DNA from: Terrimonas ginsenosidimutans
Lineage (GTDB): Bacteria > Bacteroidota > Bacteroidia > Chitinophagales > Chitinophagaceae
Direction: 5' to 3'
Length of the DNA stretch: 64,000 nucleotides
Assembly: GCF_022012415.1 (NCBI RefSeq)
Contig: NZ_JAKLTR010000014.1
Coordinates: 124,001 to 188,000 of the forward strand
Shown: positions 16,956 to 26,161 of the stretch, in pieces
How the letters are laid out: each line of letters begins with the position of its first letter
How positions within the stretch are numbered: the first letter of the stretch is position 1
Program-made: the position numbers and the translations under genes
The notes under the pieces: generated by a model
What the model was told of the DNA's origin: nothing
What the model saw: the letters and a program-made list of their open reading frames with translations, nothing else
The model's database searches: none

Positions 16956-16963
16956 CAAAGGTA
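16956..16963 (-). promoter_or_regulatory. rlmB -7 box (TACCTTTG)
   Basis: Exact consensus on the minus strand, 4 nt from the GTG start. If used, the mRNA would be leaderless or nearly so. No -33 TTG at 20 nt. Confidence 0.5.
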
Positions 16964-17038
16964 ACGGGGATTTGTTGGATTGTTGGGATTTATGGGGTTA
17001 GGATCGCGAATGACGGATACCGGACCGCGGTCCTGCAT

Positions 17039-17590
17039 TTACACCAATCCTGCCATCATCAGTTTTACCTGCTGGATCGCCGCCACTGACATGGAGTCAG
17101 TGATCTGTCCGGCCTGTTGCATTTTCCAGGCTTCTTCGAACGGAAGTTTCTTTATGACCAGTTGCTCTGTTTCCTCGGGCATCGGTTCAAATTGTTCCAG
17201 GCCTGTGGCAAGAAAGATCAATGCATACTCATCCGATACAGAATTGGACAGATGCATTTTCAGAATAAGCCTCCACTCCTTGGCTTTTAAGCCCGTTTCT
17301 TCGAGCAATTCCCGTTTTGCCGACTCAAGAGGATCGGTATCTATAGCCCCGCCACCTTCCGGTATTTCCCAGCTGTATTCATTTAACGGGAAACGGAACT
17401 GTCCCACCAGATATGTATTCTCCTGCTCGTCCAGCACGATCACGCCAATGGCCAGGTTCTTAAAATGCACCTTGCCATAGATCCCTTTGCCTCCACCCGG
17501 ATTCAGTACATCATACTCTGTTACCTGTATCCAGTTATTGTCATACACCTGCTTTTCTCCCAGTATCTGCCATGGGCTAGTCTCGTTCAT
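17039..17590 (-). CDS. Nudix hydrolase (ADP-ribose pyrophosphatase type)
   Basis: The 183-aa protein hydrolyses nucleoside-diphosphate-linked substrates; the ADP-sugar group is suggested by length and by the FRFPLNEYSWEIPEGG strand before the box. The Nudix box GX5EX7REUXEEXGU is present around residues 84-106 with RELLEETGL intact, so the metal-binding glutamates are kept. The first conserved Glu of the box is replaced by Thr (G-GGAID-T), a departure from consensus outside the metal site. Cytoplasmic. It lies upstream of rlmB with an 87-bp gap and downstream of metK across island C2. Confidence 0.88.
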   Translation of the reverse strand: MNETSPWQILGEKQVYDNNWIQVTEYDVLNPGGGKGIYGKVHFKNLAIGVIVLDEQENTYLVGQFRFPLNEYSWEIPEGGGAIDTDPLESAKRELLEETGLKAKEWRLILKMHLSNSVSDEYALIFLATGLEQFEPMPEETEQLVIKKLPFEEAWKMQQAGQITDSMSVAAIQQVKLMMAGLV

Positions 17591-17620
17591 GTTGTCGGTT
17601 TTTAAGGAAGAGGGGAAAGA

Positions 17621-17722
17621 AGTTTAAAAGTTTAATAGTTTAAGGTAAGCACAGAACCTATCAACATTAAACTATTAAACTATTAAACTGTTAAACTATT
17701 AAACTATTAAACTTTTAAACTT
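17621..17722. repeat. Inverted octamer island C2 (GTTTAANN family)
   Basis: The left arm is two to three GTTTAANN units (17621-17644) and the right arm is seven AAACTATT-type units (17667-17722). The right arm is much longer than the left, again by whole units. A further short hairpin (AAAGGGTT with AACCCTTT, about 17740-17783) precedes the metK stop codon. Confidence 0.75.
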
Positions 17723-17801
17723 CTCCCCCCTCCAACGGCAAAGGGTTCAAAAAGCCGGTCGCCCAAACTCTTTAAACCCTTTCACCACTTATTCTTCCTG
17801 A

Positions 17802-19055
17802 TTATTTTAAGCCGAATGCTTTTTTAACTTTGGAAACATAGTCCAGTTTTTCCCAGGTAAACAACTCAACCTTTTTGGTTACTTTTTTACCGTCCGGGGA
17901 ACTGAATGTTTTTTCTACAACTTCAGGCTTGCGGCCCATGTGTCCGTAAGCGGCAGTTTCGCTGTAGATCGGGTTGCGCAATTTCAGGCGCTGTTCGATG
18001 AAGTAAGGGCGCATGTCGAAGATGCCTTCCACGATCTTGCCGATCTCACCATCTGTCAGCTCAACATTTGCAGTACCGTATGTGTTCACGTTGATGCTGG
18101 TTGGTTTGGCTACGCCGATAGCGTAAGAAACCTGTACCAGGACTTCGCTGGCAACGCCTGCTGCAACGAGGTTTTTGGCAATGTGACGTGTTGCATAAGC
18201 AGCGGAACGGTCAACTTTGGAAGGATCTTTACCGCTGAATGCACCACCGCCGTGAGCACCTTTACCACCGTAAGTATCAACAATGATCTTACGTCCTGTC
18301 AGACCTGTATCACCGTGTGGTCCACCGATCACGAATTTACCGGTTGGATTGATGTGATACTTGATATTGTCATTGAACAGTTTTGCGTATTTCCTGTACT
18401 TCGATTTAACGCGTGGGATCAGGATCTTCACGATATCGTCTTTGATCTTGGCAAGCATCTTTGATTCAGTATCAAAGTCGTCATGCTGTGTGGAAACCAC
18501 GATCGCATCGATCCTTACCGGTTGGTTATCGTCGTTATATTCAAGTGTAACCTGGCTTTTTGCGTCGGGGCGCAGGTATTTGATCGCTTTATTTTCGCGG
18601 CGCAGTGCGGCAAGTTCGATCAGGATCTTGTGAGCCAGATCGAGAGCCAGTGGCATATAATCTTCAGTCTCATTGCTTGCATAACCGAACATCATTCCCT
18701 GGTCGCCGGCACCCTGCTCTTCTTTCTTTTTACGGTCAACGCCCTGATTGATATCAGCGGATTGTTCGTGAATAGCTGAAAGGATACCGCAGGAATTTGC
18801 TTCGAACATGTATTCACTTTTGGTATAGCCGATCTTGCGGATCACACCACGTGCGATCTCCTGAACGTCCAGATATGCTTTTGATTTTACTTCACCTGCG
18901 AGGACCACCTGACCGGTAGTAACGAGGGTTTCGCAAGCTACTTTCGACTGAGCGTCAAAAGCAAGAAAGTTATCAATGAGCGCGTCAGAGATCTGGTCAG
19001 CTACTTTATCCGGGTGACCTTCGGAAACACTTTCAGACGTAAAAAGGTAAGGCAT
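17802..19055 (-). CDS. metK: S-adenosylmethionine synthetase
   Basis: The 417-aa enzyme makes SAM from methionine and ATP. Signatures include [15 protein letters not shown] at the N-terminus, [12 protein letters not shown], and [19 protein letters not shown] for the P-loop-like phosphate site. An insert of about 30 residues relative to E. coli MetK is typical of Bacteroidota. The frame is open 21 codons further upstream, but the family start is [17 protein letters not shown] and a promoter lies just beyond the extension, so the ATG ending at 19055 is used. SAM made here feeds PrmA and RlmB nearby, though there is no sign of shared regulation and no SAM riboswitch in the leader. Confidence 0.98.
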   Translation of the reverse strand: MPYLFTSESVSEGHPDKVADQISDALIDNFLAFDAQSKVACETLVTTGQVVLAGEVKSKAYLDVQEIARGVIRKIGYTKSEYMFEANSCGILSAIHEQSADINQGVDRKKKEEQGAGDQGMMFGYASNETEDYMPLALDLAHKILIELAALRRENKAIKYLRPDAKSQVTLEYNDDNQPVRIDAIVVSTQHDDFDTESKMLAKIKDDIVKILIPRVKSKYRKYAKLFNDNIKYHINPTGKFVIGGPHGDTGLTGRKIIVDTYGGKGAHGGGAFSGKDPSKVDRSAAYATRHIAKNLVAAGVASEVLVQVSYAIGVAKPTSINVNTYGTANVELTDGEIGKIVEGIFDMRPYFIEQRLKLRNPIYSETAAYGHMGRKPEVVEKTFSSPDGKKVTKKVELFTWEKLDYVSKVKKAFGLK

Positions 19056-19106
19056 AAATGAACTTTGAGTTAATAGATTGAGATCCTCGTTAAATGAAAA
19101 TCGGGG

Positions 19107-19137
19107 CAAATATAGCATCCGATCTCATTTAATTCAA
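19107..19137 (-). promoter_or_regulatory. metK promoter (TTG-N20-TATATTTG)
   Basis: Minus-strand TTG (19135-19137) and TATATTTG (19107-19114) are separated by 20 nt, the same spacing as at rpsO. The leader would be about 45 nt. Confidence 0.65.
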
Positions 19138-19154
19138 TAGTGGCCGATTTTTCG

Positions 19155-20663
19155 TTATAATTTGGAATAAACTATACGCAGACGCATCCTTTGCGGGCTG
19201 GTGGACGGAGCGGTTGTATTTCCGCCATATAATCTCACCCGTCCTTCGCCGGCCGTTGCGTTGACCGTTACACGCTGCAGAGAACTGACTGCGGCCTGCG
19301 TCGGTTTGTAATATCCGAAGATATAGTAAGGTGCATAGAGCCTCAGATCAAGTGCCTGTTCTCTTTGGTTCACCACATTCTGGATATAACGGCTGATGTT
19401 GAACTTCCATACTTTGATGTTCTCACCGGCCGGGTTCTTTTGATCCAGCGGGGCCACACCCAGTGCACCCAATGCAGGGTTACCCTGAACGTCAAAGGTG
19501 AAGTCGTATGGTATGAAGCGGTTATACTGGGTAGAGACAGCAGGATCATACGCATCCAGGAACAGGTATTTCGGCGGGAAGATCGAGTCATATACCGGCT
19601 GATGGATCTGCTCCATGATCAGTTCCGCGCGATGCACTACCCTGTTGCCAAGTGTCGCCAATCCGGGGATCTTGATCCGTGCATAAGAGCCAGGCGTATT
19701 CTGGATGAATACTTCATTATCCGGAGTAGTCCCACTCACCGCAGTCTGGTACGGTGTACCGGCAATATTGCGGGTCACAGCATTTGCACTGGCAGAGCCT
19801 GATGAGAAATAGGTATTGTAGTCTTTAAAGTTGAAGTAAGCTACCGCGGAATCAACATTGTTTGGCTCAGCAGCAGTCCGCTTATCGTACTGGTAATAGA
19901 AGGCCAGCTTGGTATTGGCACCGGTGAGATTGAACCGCATCAGGGCATTACCACCCGCTTCGGCCTGAATCGCAAATCCTCTGAATTTGGTACGGAAAGC
20001 CGAGTCGGTCGTGAACGGGTTATTGGCCGTTGTGGTATCATAATGCAGGAATCGATTTCCAAAAGAATCATCCAAACGGATCCTTAACTGATTTACCGTA
20101 TTGGAATCTCCCCTTGCGCTCACTGAATCATTCAATGCCGCAGGAAGGAAGGTTTTGGAACCTAACTGGTGTGAGTAAGTGAAATTATTCTGACGAATGA
20201 GGTAAGAAGTATCGACCCTGAATTCGTTGGCGAGATCCATTTCATAAACGCGAACGGTCTGCGGCACCATGGTATCACCCCAGATCCCCGCGCTCTCCAA
20301 GATCAATACGACTGAGTCTAGGCGAAGACTGTCCGGTAAATTTGCAAAGGTGAACGGGTAATTCGTTGGCTTCAGTTCAAAGAACATCCGGGCATCCGTA
20401 GTACCAAACAGCGGGTCGTTTGAAATATAACCCAGCACCTGCGGAGAACCGTAGTTGCTGCGGGATGAGTCATCCTGTGCAGTGAACAGTTGGTTGTATG
20501 CCTCAACATCCATGGTTGTGTCAAATGTGTGGATGTTATCTACAGGCGGAATAAGACCTCCTCCCAGTTCTGTAGCCTCATTGATCTTTCTGCAGGAATT
20601 CAACAGTAAAAGCGCGCTGGTTATAATTGCTCCAAGCGTAATTACCAGGTGTTTATGCTTCAC
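19155..20663 (-). CDS. DUF4270 lipoprotein
   Basis: The 502-aa protein begins at a GTG (an in-frame TAA lies three codons upstream and there is no ATG before the signal peptide). The signal peptide ends in LLLLNSC, a lipobox with Cys at about residue 24. The mature part starts with the NEATELGGGLIPPVDN motif that marks DUF4270, then a beta-rich body with VLGYISNDPLFGTTDARMFFEL and a C-terminal LRLYGGN..P.RMRLRIVY end. DUF4270 proteins are restricted to Bacteroidota and are surface or periplasmic lipoproteins of unknown role. It begins 29 bp after the truncated GT5 gene, so the two form an operon. Confidence 0.9.
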   Translation of the reverse strand: MKHKHLVITLGAIITSALLLLNSCRKINEATELGGGLIPPVDNIHTFDTTMDVEAYNQLFTAQDDSSRSNYGSPQVLGYISNDPLFGTTDARMFFELKPTNYPFTFANLPDSLRLDSVVLILESAGIWGDTMVPQTVRVYEMDLANEFRVDTSYLIRQNNFTYSHQLGSKTFLPAALNDSVSARGDSNTVNQLRIRLDDSFGNRFLHYDTTTANNPFTTDSAFRTKFRGFAIQAEAGGNALMRFNLTGANTKLAFYYQYDKRTAAEPNNVDSAVAYFNFKDYNTYFSSGSASANAVTRNIAGTPYQTAVSGTTPDNEVFIQNTPGSYARIKIPGLATLGNRVVHRAELIMEQIHQPVYDSIFPPKYLFLDAYDPAVSTQYNRFIPYDFTFDVQGNPALGALGVAPLDQKNPAGENIKVWKFNISRYIQNVVNQREQALDLRLYAPYYIFGYYKPTQAAVSSLQRVTVNATAGEGRVRLYGGNTTAPSTSPQRMRLRIVYSKL

Positions 20664-20692
20664 AAATAAAAATTATACCGGGTTAGGAAATG

Positions 20693-21508
20693 TTACTTAC
20701 CTGCAAGATCGACATACAGTTGTAAATACTCTGTTAAATCAGATTCTTCGTTGAACGGGAGGGTTTTCTTTCCGCGGACCTTTGAGAATTCGTCTACCAG
20801 TTTCTTATCTACTTTTTCAGCTCCGAAAGTGATCGCGTCTGCGAACGTGGCGCCACCGCGGAACATGGCTGTATTGGTCGCATCCTTGAAAACTTCCAGA
20901 TCTTTCTCTTTCAGGGAGGGATGGATCAGGGCTTTCTTCATAAAATCAGCTCCAAGCTTCTCTTTGAACGTGTTCTGTCCTACAGTGTAAACCACTTTGC
21001 TGTGCGCAAATACCGGCTCTTTTTTGTACACCGTTTTCAGGTAAGCAGGGATCAGTCCTGTCATCCAGCCGCTGCAATGGATGATGTCCGGAGGCCATCC
21101 GAATTTTTTCACCGTTTCGAGAGCGCCTTTAGCGAAAAAGACAGTTCTCAGGCCATTGTCGTCAAACCATTCGTCATTCTCGTCATGAAAAATATGTTTG
21201 CGTTTGAACAGCTCTTCATTTTCCAGGAAGTAGACCTGCAGCCTTGCGCTGGGCAGGGAAGCTACTTTGATCTGGAGAGGCATGTCATCATTGTCCACAG
21301 AGACATTGATACCGGAAAGCCGCACTACTTCATGAAGCCTGTGCCTGCGTTCGTTGATGGTACCAAAGCGGGGCATGATGCAGCGCACTTCGAAACCATT
21401 ATCATTCGCCTTGATGGCCAGCTTATTTACTGTTTCTGAAAATTCTGTCAGCTCCAGATAGGGCGACATTTCATTGGCAATAAATAAGATTCTCTTTTTT
21501 GCTGACAT
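20693..21508 (-). CDS. Truncated glycogen/starch synthase-like protein (GT5 N-terminal domain only)
   Basis: The 271-aa protein matches only the N-terminal Rossmann domain of GT5 glycogen synthase: KKRILFIANEMSPY at residues 4-17, RCIMPRFGTINERRHRLHEV, and DIIHCSGWMTGLIPAYLK (corresponding to the conserved HxHDWQ region; here HCSGW). The C-terminal GT domain with the donor-binding E-x7-E motif is absent, although the gene ends cleanly at a stop codon followed by the next gene. Similar half-length proteins next to panC are common in Bacteroidota to my knowledge. Catalysis as a glycogen synthase is unlikely. It is divergent from panC and heads an operon with the DUF4270 gene. Confidence 0.85.
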   Translation of the reverse strand: MSAKKRILFIANEMSPYLELTEFSETVNKLAIKANDNGFEVRCIMPRFGTINERRHRLHEVVRLSGINVSVDNDDMPLQIKVASLPSARLQVYFLENEELFKRKHIFHDENDEWFDDNGLRTVFFAKGALETVKKFGWPPDIIHCSGWMTGLIPAYLKTVYKKEPVFAHSKVVYTVGQNTFKEKLGADFMKKALIHPSLKEKDLEVFKDATNTAMFRGGATFADAITFGAEKVDKKLVDEFSKVRGKKTLPFNEESDLTEYLQLYVDLAGK

Positions 21509-21546
21509 GTTGTCCCGTTTAAGTGATCATTTTGAAAAAACGTGTG

Positions 21547-21554
21547 CAAAGGTA
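21547..21554 (-). promoter_or_regulatory. -7 box (TACCTTTG) of the GT5-like/DUF4270 operon
   Basis: Exact TAnnTTTG on the minus strand, about 39 nt before the start codon, in the 104-bp gap shared with panC. Confidence 0.5.
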
Positions 21555-21612
21555 CTGTTTTTTACAAGGAATAGCTAAGTTGCGTCGTTTTTTGATGTGA
21601 ATAAGCCTGATT

Positions 21613-22464
21613 ATGATCCTATTTAAGCGCGCCAAAGACCTCCGGGAGCACCTTAAGAGCCAGCAGACACAAGGCCGGAAAACCGGCTTTGCCCCCACCA
21701 TGGGAGCCCTTCATGACGGGCATATTTCACTGGTGGAAGCTTCCAGAAAAGAGAACGATATCACAGTGGTAAGCATTTTTGTAAACCCGACACAGTTCAA
21801 TGATCCCTCCGATTTTGAAAAATATCCTGTTACCATAGAAAAAGATATCCGCTTGCTCGAAAAAGCCGGGTGTGACGTCCTTTTTTTGCCATCTGTTGAA
21901 GAAATTTACCCGGACGGACAAATGTTGACAAATAAATATGAGTTAGGCTACCTGGAAAGCCTTTTGGAGGGAAAATTCCGGCCCGGACACTTCCAGGGAG
22001 TGTGCCAGGTGGTGCACAGATTACTGGAAATCGTAATGCCTGCCAATTTGTACATGGGTCAGAAAGACTACCAGCAATGCATGGTCATCAAAAAATTGCT
22101 GGAGATCACGGGCCTGGAAAGATCCATCAAACTTCAGATCTCCCCCACCCTTCGTGAGCCCGGCGGGCTGGCCATGAGCAGCCGCAATGTGCGGCTCAGC
22201 ACGGAAGAACGGTCCGCGGCCATCGCCATTTTCCAGGCACTCGACCGGATCAGAACAGATCTGAAGCCGGGAGATACAACGGGCCTGAAAGAACAGGCAT
22301 TTTCGGCACTCACGCAACAGGGCTTCAGGGTAGATTATGTAGAGATCGCTGACGCCAGCACATTAAAGCCCTGCGAAGAATGGAATGGGCAAGACAGACT
22401 GGTGGCGCTTGCCGCCGCCTTCCTGGGCGGTGTGAGGCTGATAGACAACCTGCTGCTGAACTAA
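21613..22464 (+). CDS. panC: Pantothenate synthetase
   Basis: The 283-aa enzyme condenses pantoate and beta-alanine with ATP to make pantothenate. The nucleotidyltransferase HxGH site is TMGALHDGHISL (about residues 29-40). FVNPTQFN, GQKDYQQCMVI and the KMSKS-like SSRNVRLS segment are in place. Length is normal. It starts a run of co-directional genes with panD; the product of PanD, beta-alanine, is a PanC substrate. PanB, which starts pantoate synthesis, is encoded 5 kb downstream at 27359-28174. Confidence 0.97.
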   Translation: MILFKRAKDLREHLKSQQTQGRKTGFAPTMGALHDGHISLVEASRKENDITVVSIFVNPTQFNDPSDFEKYPVTIEKDIRLLEKAGCDVLFLPSVEEIYPDGQMLTNKYELGYLESLLEGKFRPGHFQGVCQVVHRLLEIVMPANLYMGQKDYQQCMVIKKLLEITGLERSIKLQISPTLREPGGLAMSSRNVRLSTEERSAAIAIFQALDRIRTDLKPGDTTGLKEQAFSALTQQGFRVDYVEIADASTLKPCEEWNGQDRLVALAAAFLGGVRLIDNLLLN

Positions 22465-22492
22465 GTGGCTGCTTTTTCGTTTTTAAATGAAT

Positions 22493-22500
22493 TACTTTTG
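22493..22500 (+). promoter_or_regulatory. -7-like box (TACTTTTG) upstream of panD
   Basis: Exact TAnnTTTG match 28 nt after the panC stop codon and 134 nt before panD. It may give panD its own transcript. Confidence 0.35.
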
Positions 22501-22633
22501 CGGGGCTGAGAGAAAAAGAGGAAAGAAGGAAAAAGAGTATTGGGCGTGGTGGAAACGATTCCCGCCTGAGACCTTAAACCTTTGAACCAACCAACTTTTT
22601 AACGCTTATTCCCTTTACTATTCTAATAATTTT

Positions 22634-22978
22634 ATGCAGATCGAGTTACTGAAGTCAAAAATTCACAGAGCGGTTATCACGGAAGCAAATCTTAATTATG
22701 TTGGAAGCATTACGATAGATGAGGATCTGATCGAAGCGGCTAACCTGATCGAGAACGAAAAAGTGCAGGTGGTGAACGTTAATAACGGCGAAAGGCTGGA
22801 AACCTATGTCATCAAGGGCAAGCGCGGTTCAGGGATCTGTTGCCTGAACGGACCTGCAGCCAGAAGAGGCATGGTTGGCGATGTGGTCGTGATCATTTCC
22901 TATGCCACCATGGATTTTGAAAAGGCCAAAACCTTTACTCCATGGATCGTTTTTCCAAAAGAAGGTAATAAGCTTTAA
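22634..22978 (+). CDS. panD: Aspartate 1-decarboxylase
   Basis: The 114-aa proenzyme makes beta-alanine from aspartate. The self-cleavage site Gly24-Ser25 (YVGSITID) that generates the pyruvoyl cofactor is present, with the conserved KIHRA and LNGPAAR motifs (Arg and Lys ligands of substrate). Length matches the family. It lies 169 bp after panC and 24 bp before the YbhN-like gene, so it is probably co-transcribed with the latter. Confidence 0.97.
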   Translation: MQIELLKSKIHRAVITEANLNYVGSITIDEDLIEAANLIENEKVQVVNVNNGERLETYVIKGKRGSGICCLNGPAARRGMVGDVVVIISYATMDFEKAKTFTPWIVFPKEGNKL

Positions 22979-23002
22979 GAATAAACCGTTATAGCCGAGC
23001 CC

Positions 23003-24031
23003 ATGAACAAGAAGATCAAAACCCTGCTGCAATACCTTTTCTTTTTTGGCCTCGGCTTTCTTTTTATCTGGTTGTCTGTAAAAAATATCAACCAGGAAGA
23101 CTGGAAGCGGATCAAAGATGCGCTGAATACGGCGAATTATTATCTTATCATTCCCGTCTTTATTATTCTCATTTCAGGGCATTACGTGCGTGCGCTGCGC
23201 TGGCGCCTGCTTATGGAACCGCTTGGTTACCGTCCCAAAAAATCAAACACCTTTTTTGCTGTAATGATCGGCTACCTCGCGAACCAGGGCGTACCCCGGC
23301 TTGGTGAGGTATTAAAATGTACCGTACTGGCGAAGTATGAAAAGATCCCTGCAGACAAACTCGTTGGAACGATCATTCTTGAACGCCTCATCGATGCCGT
23401 TTCACTGCTGATCGTATTCGGGATCACACTGGGAATACAACCCGGATTGTATACGCAGATCGTTGACAGTATCTTTAATACACCCGGACAGACTGAAGAG
23501 AAAAAAATTTCCGGTCTGGCCATTCTGCTCATCGGGGTCGCCGGCATTATCCTGATCATCGGCCTGTGGATGCTGATCAAAAAGAAAACCATCGGCGATG
23601 TAAAAACCATTCTGAAAAATATTGCCTCCCGGGTATGGCAGGGACTTGGCTCTATCCGTCACATGAAGAAACGCGGACAGTTCGTCATCCTGACCGTTAT
23701 TCTCTGGGGCACCTATCTTGCCGGAGGCTATATCGGCTTTCAGGCTCTACAGCAAACACAGCATTACGGCATCAGGGAAGCGTTCACCATTTTATCCGCA
23801 GGCAGCATCGGGATGATCATTTCTCCCGGCGGCATCGGCGGCTATGCCCTTCTCATCGAAGGCACGATGACGCTGTATGGCCTCCAGCAAAGCATTGCAG
23901 CCGCATTTGGCTGGCTGCTGTGGATGTCCCAGACATTTGTGGTGCTGGTGGGAGGATTAGTGAGTTTCGGACTGCTGCCGTGGGTGAACAAGGGTAGTCA
24001 GAAGACTACTCATAACATACAAAAAACTTAA
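23003..24031 (+). CDS. YbhN-like / lysylphosphatidylglycerol synthase TM-domain (flippase-like) protein
   Basis: The 342-aa integral membrane protein has about eight hydrophobic segments, starting at residues 7-28. The family motif GYLANQGVPRLGEVLKCTVLAKYEKIP (about residues 88-115) matches the GxLxNxxxPxRxGE signature of the LPG_synthase_TM superfamily (also called UPF0104/YbhN). A Gly-rich helix ISPGGIGGYALLIEG lies near 270. These proteins act as lipid flippases or the membrane half of MprF; there is no C-terminal synthetase domain here. Its place beside panD is conserved in Bacteroidota as far as I know, but no functional link is established. Confidence 0.85.
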   Translation: MNKKIKTLLQYLFFFGLGFLFIWLSVKNINQEDWKRIKDALNTANYYLIIPVFIILISGHYVRALRWRLLMEPLGYRPKKSNTFFAVMIGYLANQGVPRLGEVLKCTVLAKYEKIPADKLVGTIILERLIDAVSLLIVFGITLGIQPGLYTQIVDSIFNTPGQTEEKKISGLAILLIGVAGIILIIGLWMLIKKKTIGDVKTILKNIASRVWQGLGSIRHMKKRGQFVILTVILWGTYLAGGYIGFQALQQTQHYGIREAFTILSAGSIGMIISPGGIGGYALLIEGTMTLYGLQQSIAAAFGWLLWMSQTFVVLVGGLVSFGLLPWVNKGSQKTTHNIQKT

Positions 24032-24054
24032 CGCACAGAAAACGCTGTGTTGGT

Positions 24055-24062
24055 TAACTTTA
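24055..24062 (+). promoter_or_regulatory. -7-like box (TAACTTTA) upstream of ppk1
   Basis: One mismatch to TAnnTTTG, 25 nt before the ppk1 ATG, in the 56-bp gap after the YbhN-like gene. Confidence 0.35.
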
Positions 24063-24087
24063 TGGAACAACTAACCAACGCATTTTC

Positions 24088-26157
24088 ATGTCTCACGACC
24101 AACACAAGCCCAAAACCATTGTCCGTGACATAAGCTGGCTGTCCTTCAATGCCCGTGTACTGCAGGAAGCCGGCGACCAGACCGTGCCTCTTCGCGAACG
24201 GATCCGTTTCCTCGGAATATTCTCAAATAATATGGATGAGTTTTTCAGGGTGCGGGTAGCAACCCTGAGAAGAATGACAATGATCAGTGGAAAGGCCAAC
24301 ATGCATCTTGAAAAAGATCCACAGCAGATCCTGGACGATATCCAGATGACAGTATTGAATCAGCAGAGCGAGTTTGCAAGGATCTGGGATGATGTACAAA
24401 AGAAACTGAAAGGACAAAAGATCTTCCTGGTAAATGAGAACGAGCTGACAGAGGAACAGATGATCTTTGTGCGGGATTATTATGATGATGAAGTGAGCCC
24501 GAATGTCAATCCGCTCATGATCGAGAACATTCCCCGTTTTCCCAATCTGCGCGACAAATCGATCTATCTCGCCGTGGTAATGTGGAAGAAAGACAGCGCC
24601 CTGAAGAAAAAATATGCACTGATCGAAGTCCCGAGCCGGGCGCTGGGCAGATTCGTATTGCTGCCATCCAAACCCGGCGAACACCGGATCATCCTTCTTG
24701 AGGATGTGATCAGGTGTAACCTCCCTGAAATATTCTCTTACTTCGGATATGATCAGTATCATTCTCATATTTTCAAGGTTACCCGTGATGCAGAACTGGA
24801 TATCGACAGTGATATCTCTACCAACATCATTCAGAAAATAGAAAAGGGATTGAAGAACCGGAGAAAGGGAAAGCCTGTACGGTTCGTTTATGACAGGGAA
24901 ATGGATCCGGGTTTGCTTGAATATCTTACGAGAAGACTGAACCTTACAAAGAAAGATAACCTTATTCCCGGTGGAAGGATCCACAACTTCAGGCATTTTA
25001 TGGACTTCCCGAATGTATTCAAACCGGGAAAACAACGGCAGAAGCCTTTTGATCATCCGCTTCTCACAGAGCGCCGTGTGTCAGATGTGGTGCTGGAAAA
25101 AGATATCATGCTTCATCTCCCCTATCATTCATTCACCCCACTGATCGATATCATCCGGGAGGCGGCGATAGATCCGCATGTTGGCACGATCAAGATCACC
25201 TGCTACCGGCTTGCTTCGCAATCAAAGATCATCAACGCGCTGATAAACGCCGTGCGTAATGGCAAGGAAGTTGTTGTAATGCTGGAACTCCGTGCACGGT
25301 TCGATGAGGAAGCAAACCTTGAATGGAAATCCCGGCTGGAAGAAGAGGGCGCAAAGGTGATACTCGGGATCCCCGATATGAAGATCCATGCAAAGCTTTG
25401 CATGATCCGCAAACGGGTAAAAGATAAAAATGTGATCTATGGGTTTGTGAGTACAGGGAACATGAACGAAAAAACATCAAGGGTTTATGGCGATCATTGC
25501 CTGCTGACCTCCAATCCGCGGGTGATGACCGATGTAAGCAGGATCTTCAACTATCTTGAACATTACCGGACAGGAGAAACCCATTCACTGAAGAATTGCC
25601 AGACGATCATCCCGAGCCCGCAGATCGTGAGACATGAACTGCACAAACTGATCGAAGAAGAGATCAAATCAGCACGGAAGAAAAAGAAGGCAGGCATTAC
25701 CCTTAAGATGAACTCCCTGTCTGATGAAGATCTGATCATGAAACTGACGGATGCTGCAAAAGCCGGTGTAGAGGTTAGACTGATCGTGAGAGGGATCTTT
25801 TGCATGATCACAGAAAACAAAAAGTTCAGGGTTCCCGTTCAGGCGATCTCTATCGTGGATGAATACCTGGAACATGCACGGGTGTGGGTATTTCACAATA
25901 AGGGTAAACAGAAAGTTTATATATCTTCGGCCGACTGGATGCTCCGCAACCTGGATCACCGCGTAGAAGCCACCTGTCCGATACTGGATGAAGGCATAAA
26001 AAAAGAACTGATCGATATTCTCGAAATCCAGTTAAAGGATAACGTGAAGGCAAGGTGGCTCGATAATGAACTGTCAAATGAATACGTGAAACCAGGCAAA
26101 ACGAAAGTGAGATCTCAGGTGGATATTTATCAGTATTTGTTTAACAAAACCAAGTAA
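24088..26157 (+). CDS. ppk1: Polyphosphate kinase 1
   Basis: The 689-aa enzyme builds polyphosphate from ATP and forms a phospho-histidine intermediate. The N domain begins with RDISWLSFNARVLQEA, the standard PPK1 opening, followed by NNMDEFFRVRVATL. The two phospholipase-D-like C domains hold the active site: the MKIHAKLCMI segment carries the autophosphorylated His, and FVSTGNMNEKTSRVYGDHCLLTSNP follows. Length and order are normal. Only 4 bp separate its stop from ppx, so one mRNA encodes both the polyphosphate-making and polyphosphate-degrading enzymes. Confidence 0.97.
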   Translation: MSHDQHKPKTIVRDISWLSFNARVLQEAGDQTVPLRERIRFLGIFSNNMDEFFRVRVATLRRMTMISGKANMHLEKDPQQILDDIQMTVLNQQSEFARIWDDVQKKLKGQKIFLVNENELTEEQMIFVRDYYDDEVSPNVNPLMIENIPRFPNLRDKSIYLAVVMWKKDSALKKKYALIEVPSRALGRFVLLPSKPGEHRIILLEDVIRCNLPEIFSYFGYDQYHSHIFKVTRDAELDIDSDISTNIIQKIEKGLKNRRKGKPVRFVYDREMDPGLLEYLTRRLNLTKKDNLIPGGRIHNFRHFMDFPNVFKPGKQRQKPFDHPLLTERRVSDVVLEKDIMLHLPYHSFTPLIDIIREAAIDPHVGTIKITCYRLASQSKIINALINAVRNGKEVVVMLELRARFDEEANLEWKSRLEEEGAKVILGIPDMKIHAKLCMIRKRVKDKNVIYGFVSTGNMNEKTSRVYGDHCLLTSNPRVMTDVSRIFNYLEHYRTGETHSLKNCQTIIPSPQIVRHELHKLIEEEIKSARKKKKAGITLKMNSLSDEDLIMKLTDAAKAGVEVRLIVRGIFCMITENKKFRVPVQAISIVDEYLEHARVWVFHNKGKQKVYISSADWMLRNLDHRVEATCPILDEGIKKELIDILEIQLKDNVKARWLDNELSNEYVKPGKTKVRSQVDIYQYLFNKTK

Positions 26158-26161
26158 AACA

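Noticed and set aside
16952-17038. RlmB N-terminal extension of 29 residues
   Set aside because: It is Asn/Pro low-complexity sequence that contains the -7 box; the GTG ending at 16951 fits the family start.
19056-19154. SAM riboswitch upstream of metK
   Set aside because: The leader after the promoter is only about 45 nt and shows no SAM-aptamer pairing; too short for any known class except the smallest, whose motif is not seen.
24223-25056. Minus-strand frame of 277 codons inside ppk1
   Set aside because: It overlaps a well-conserved kinase gene and shows the composition of an antisense shadow.
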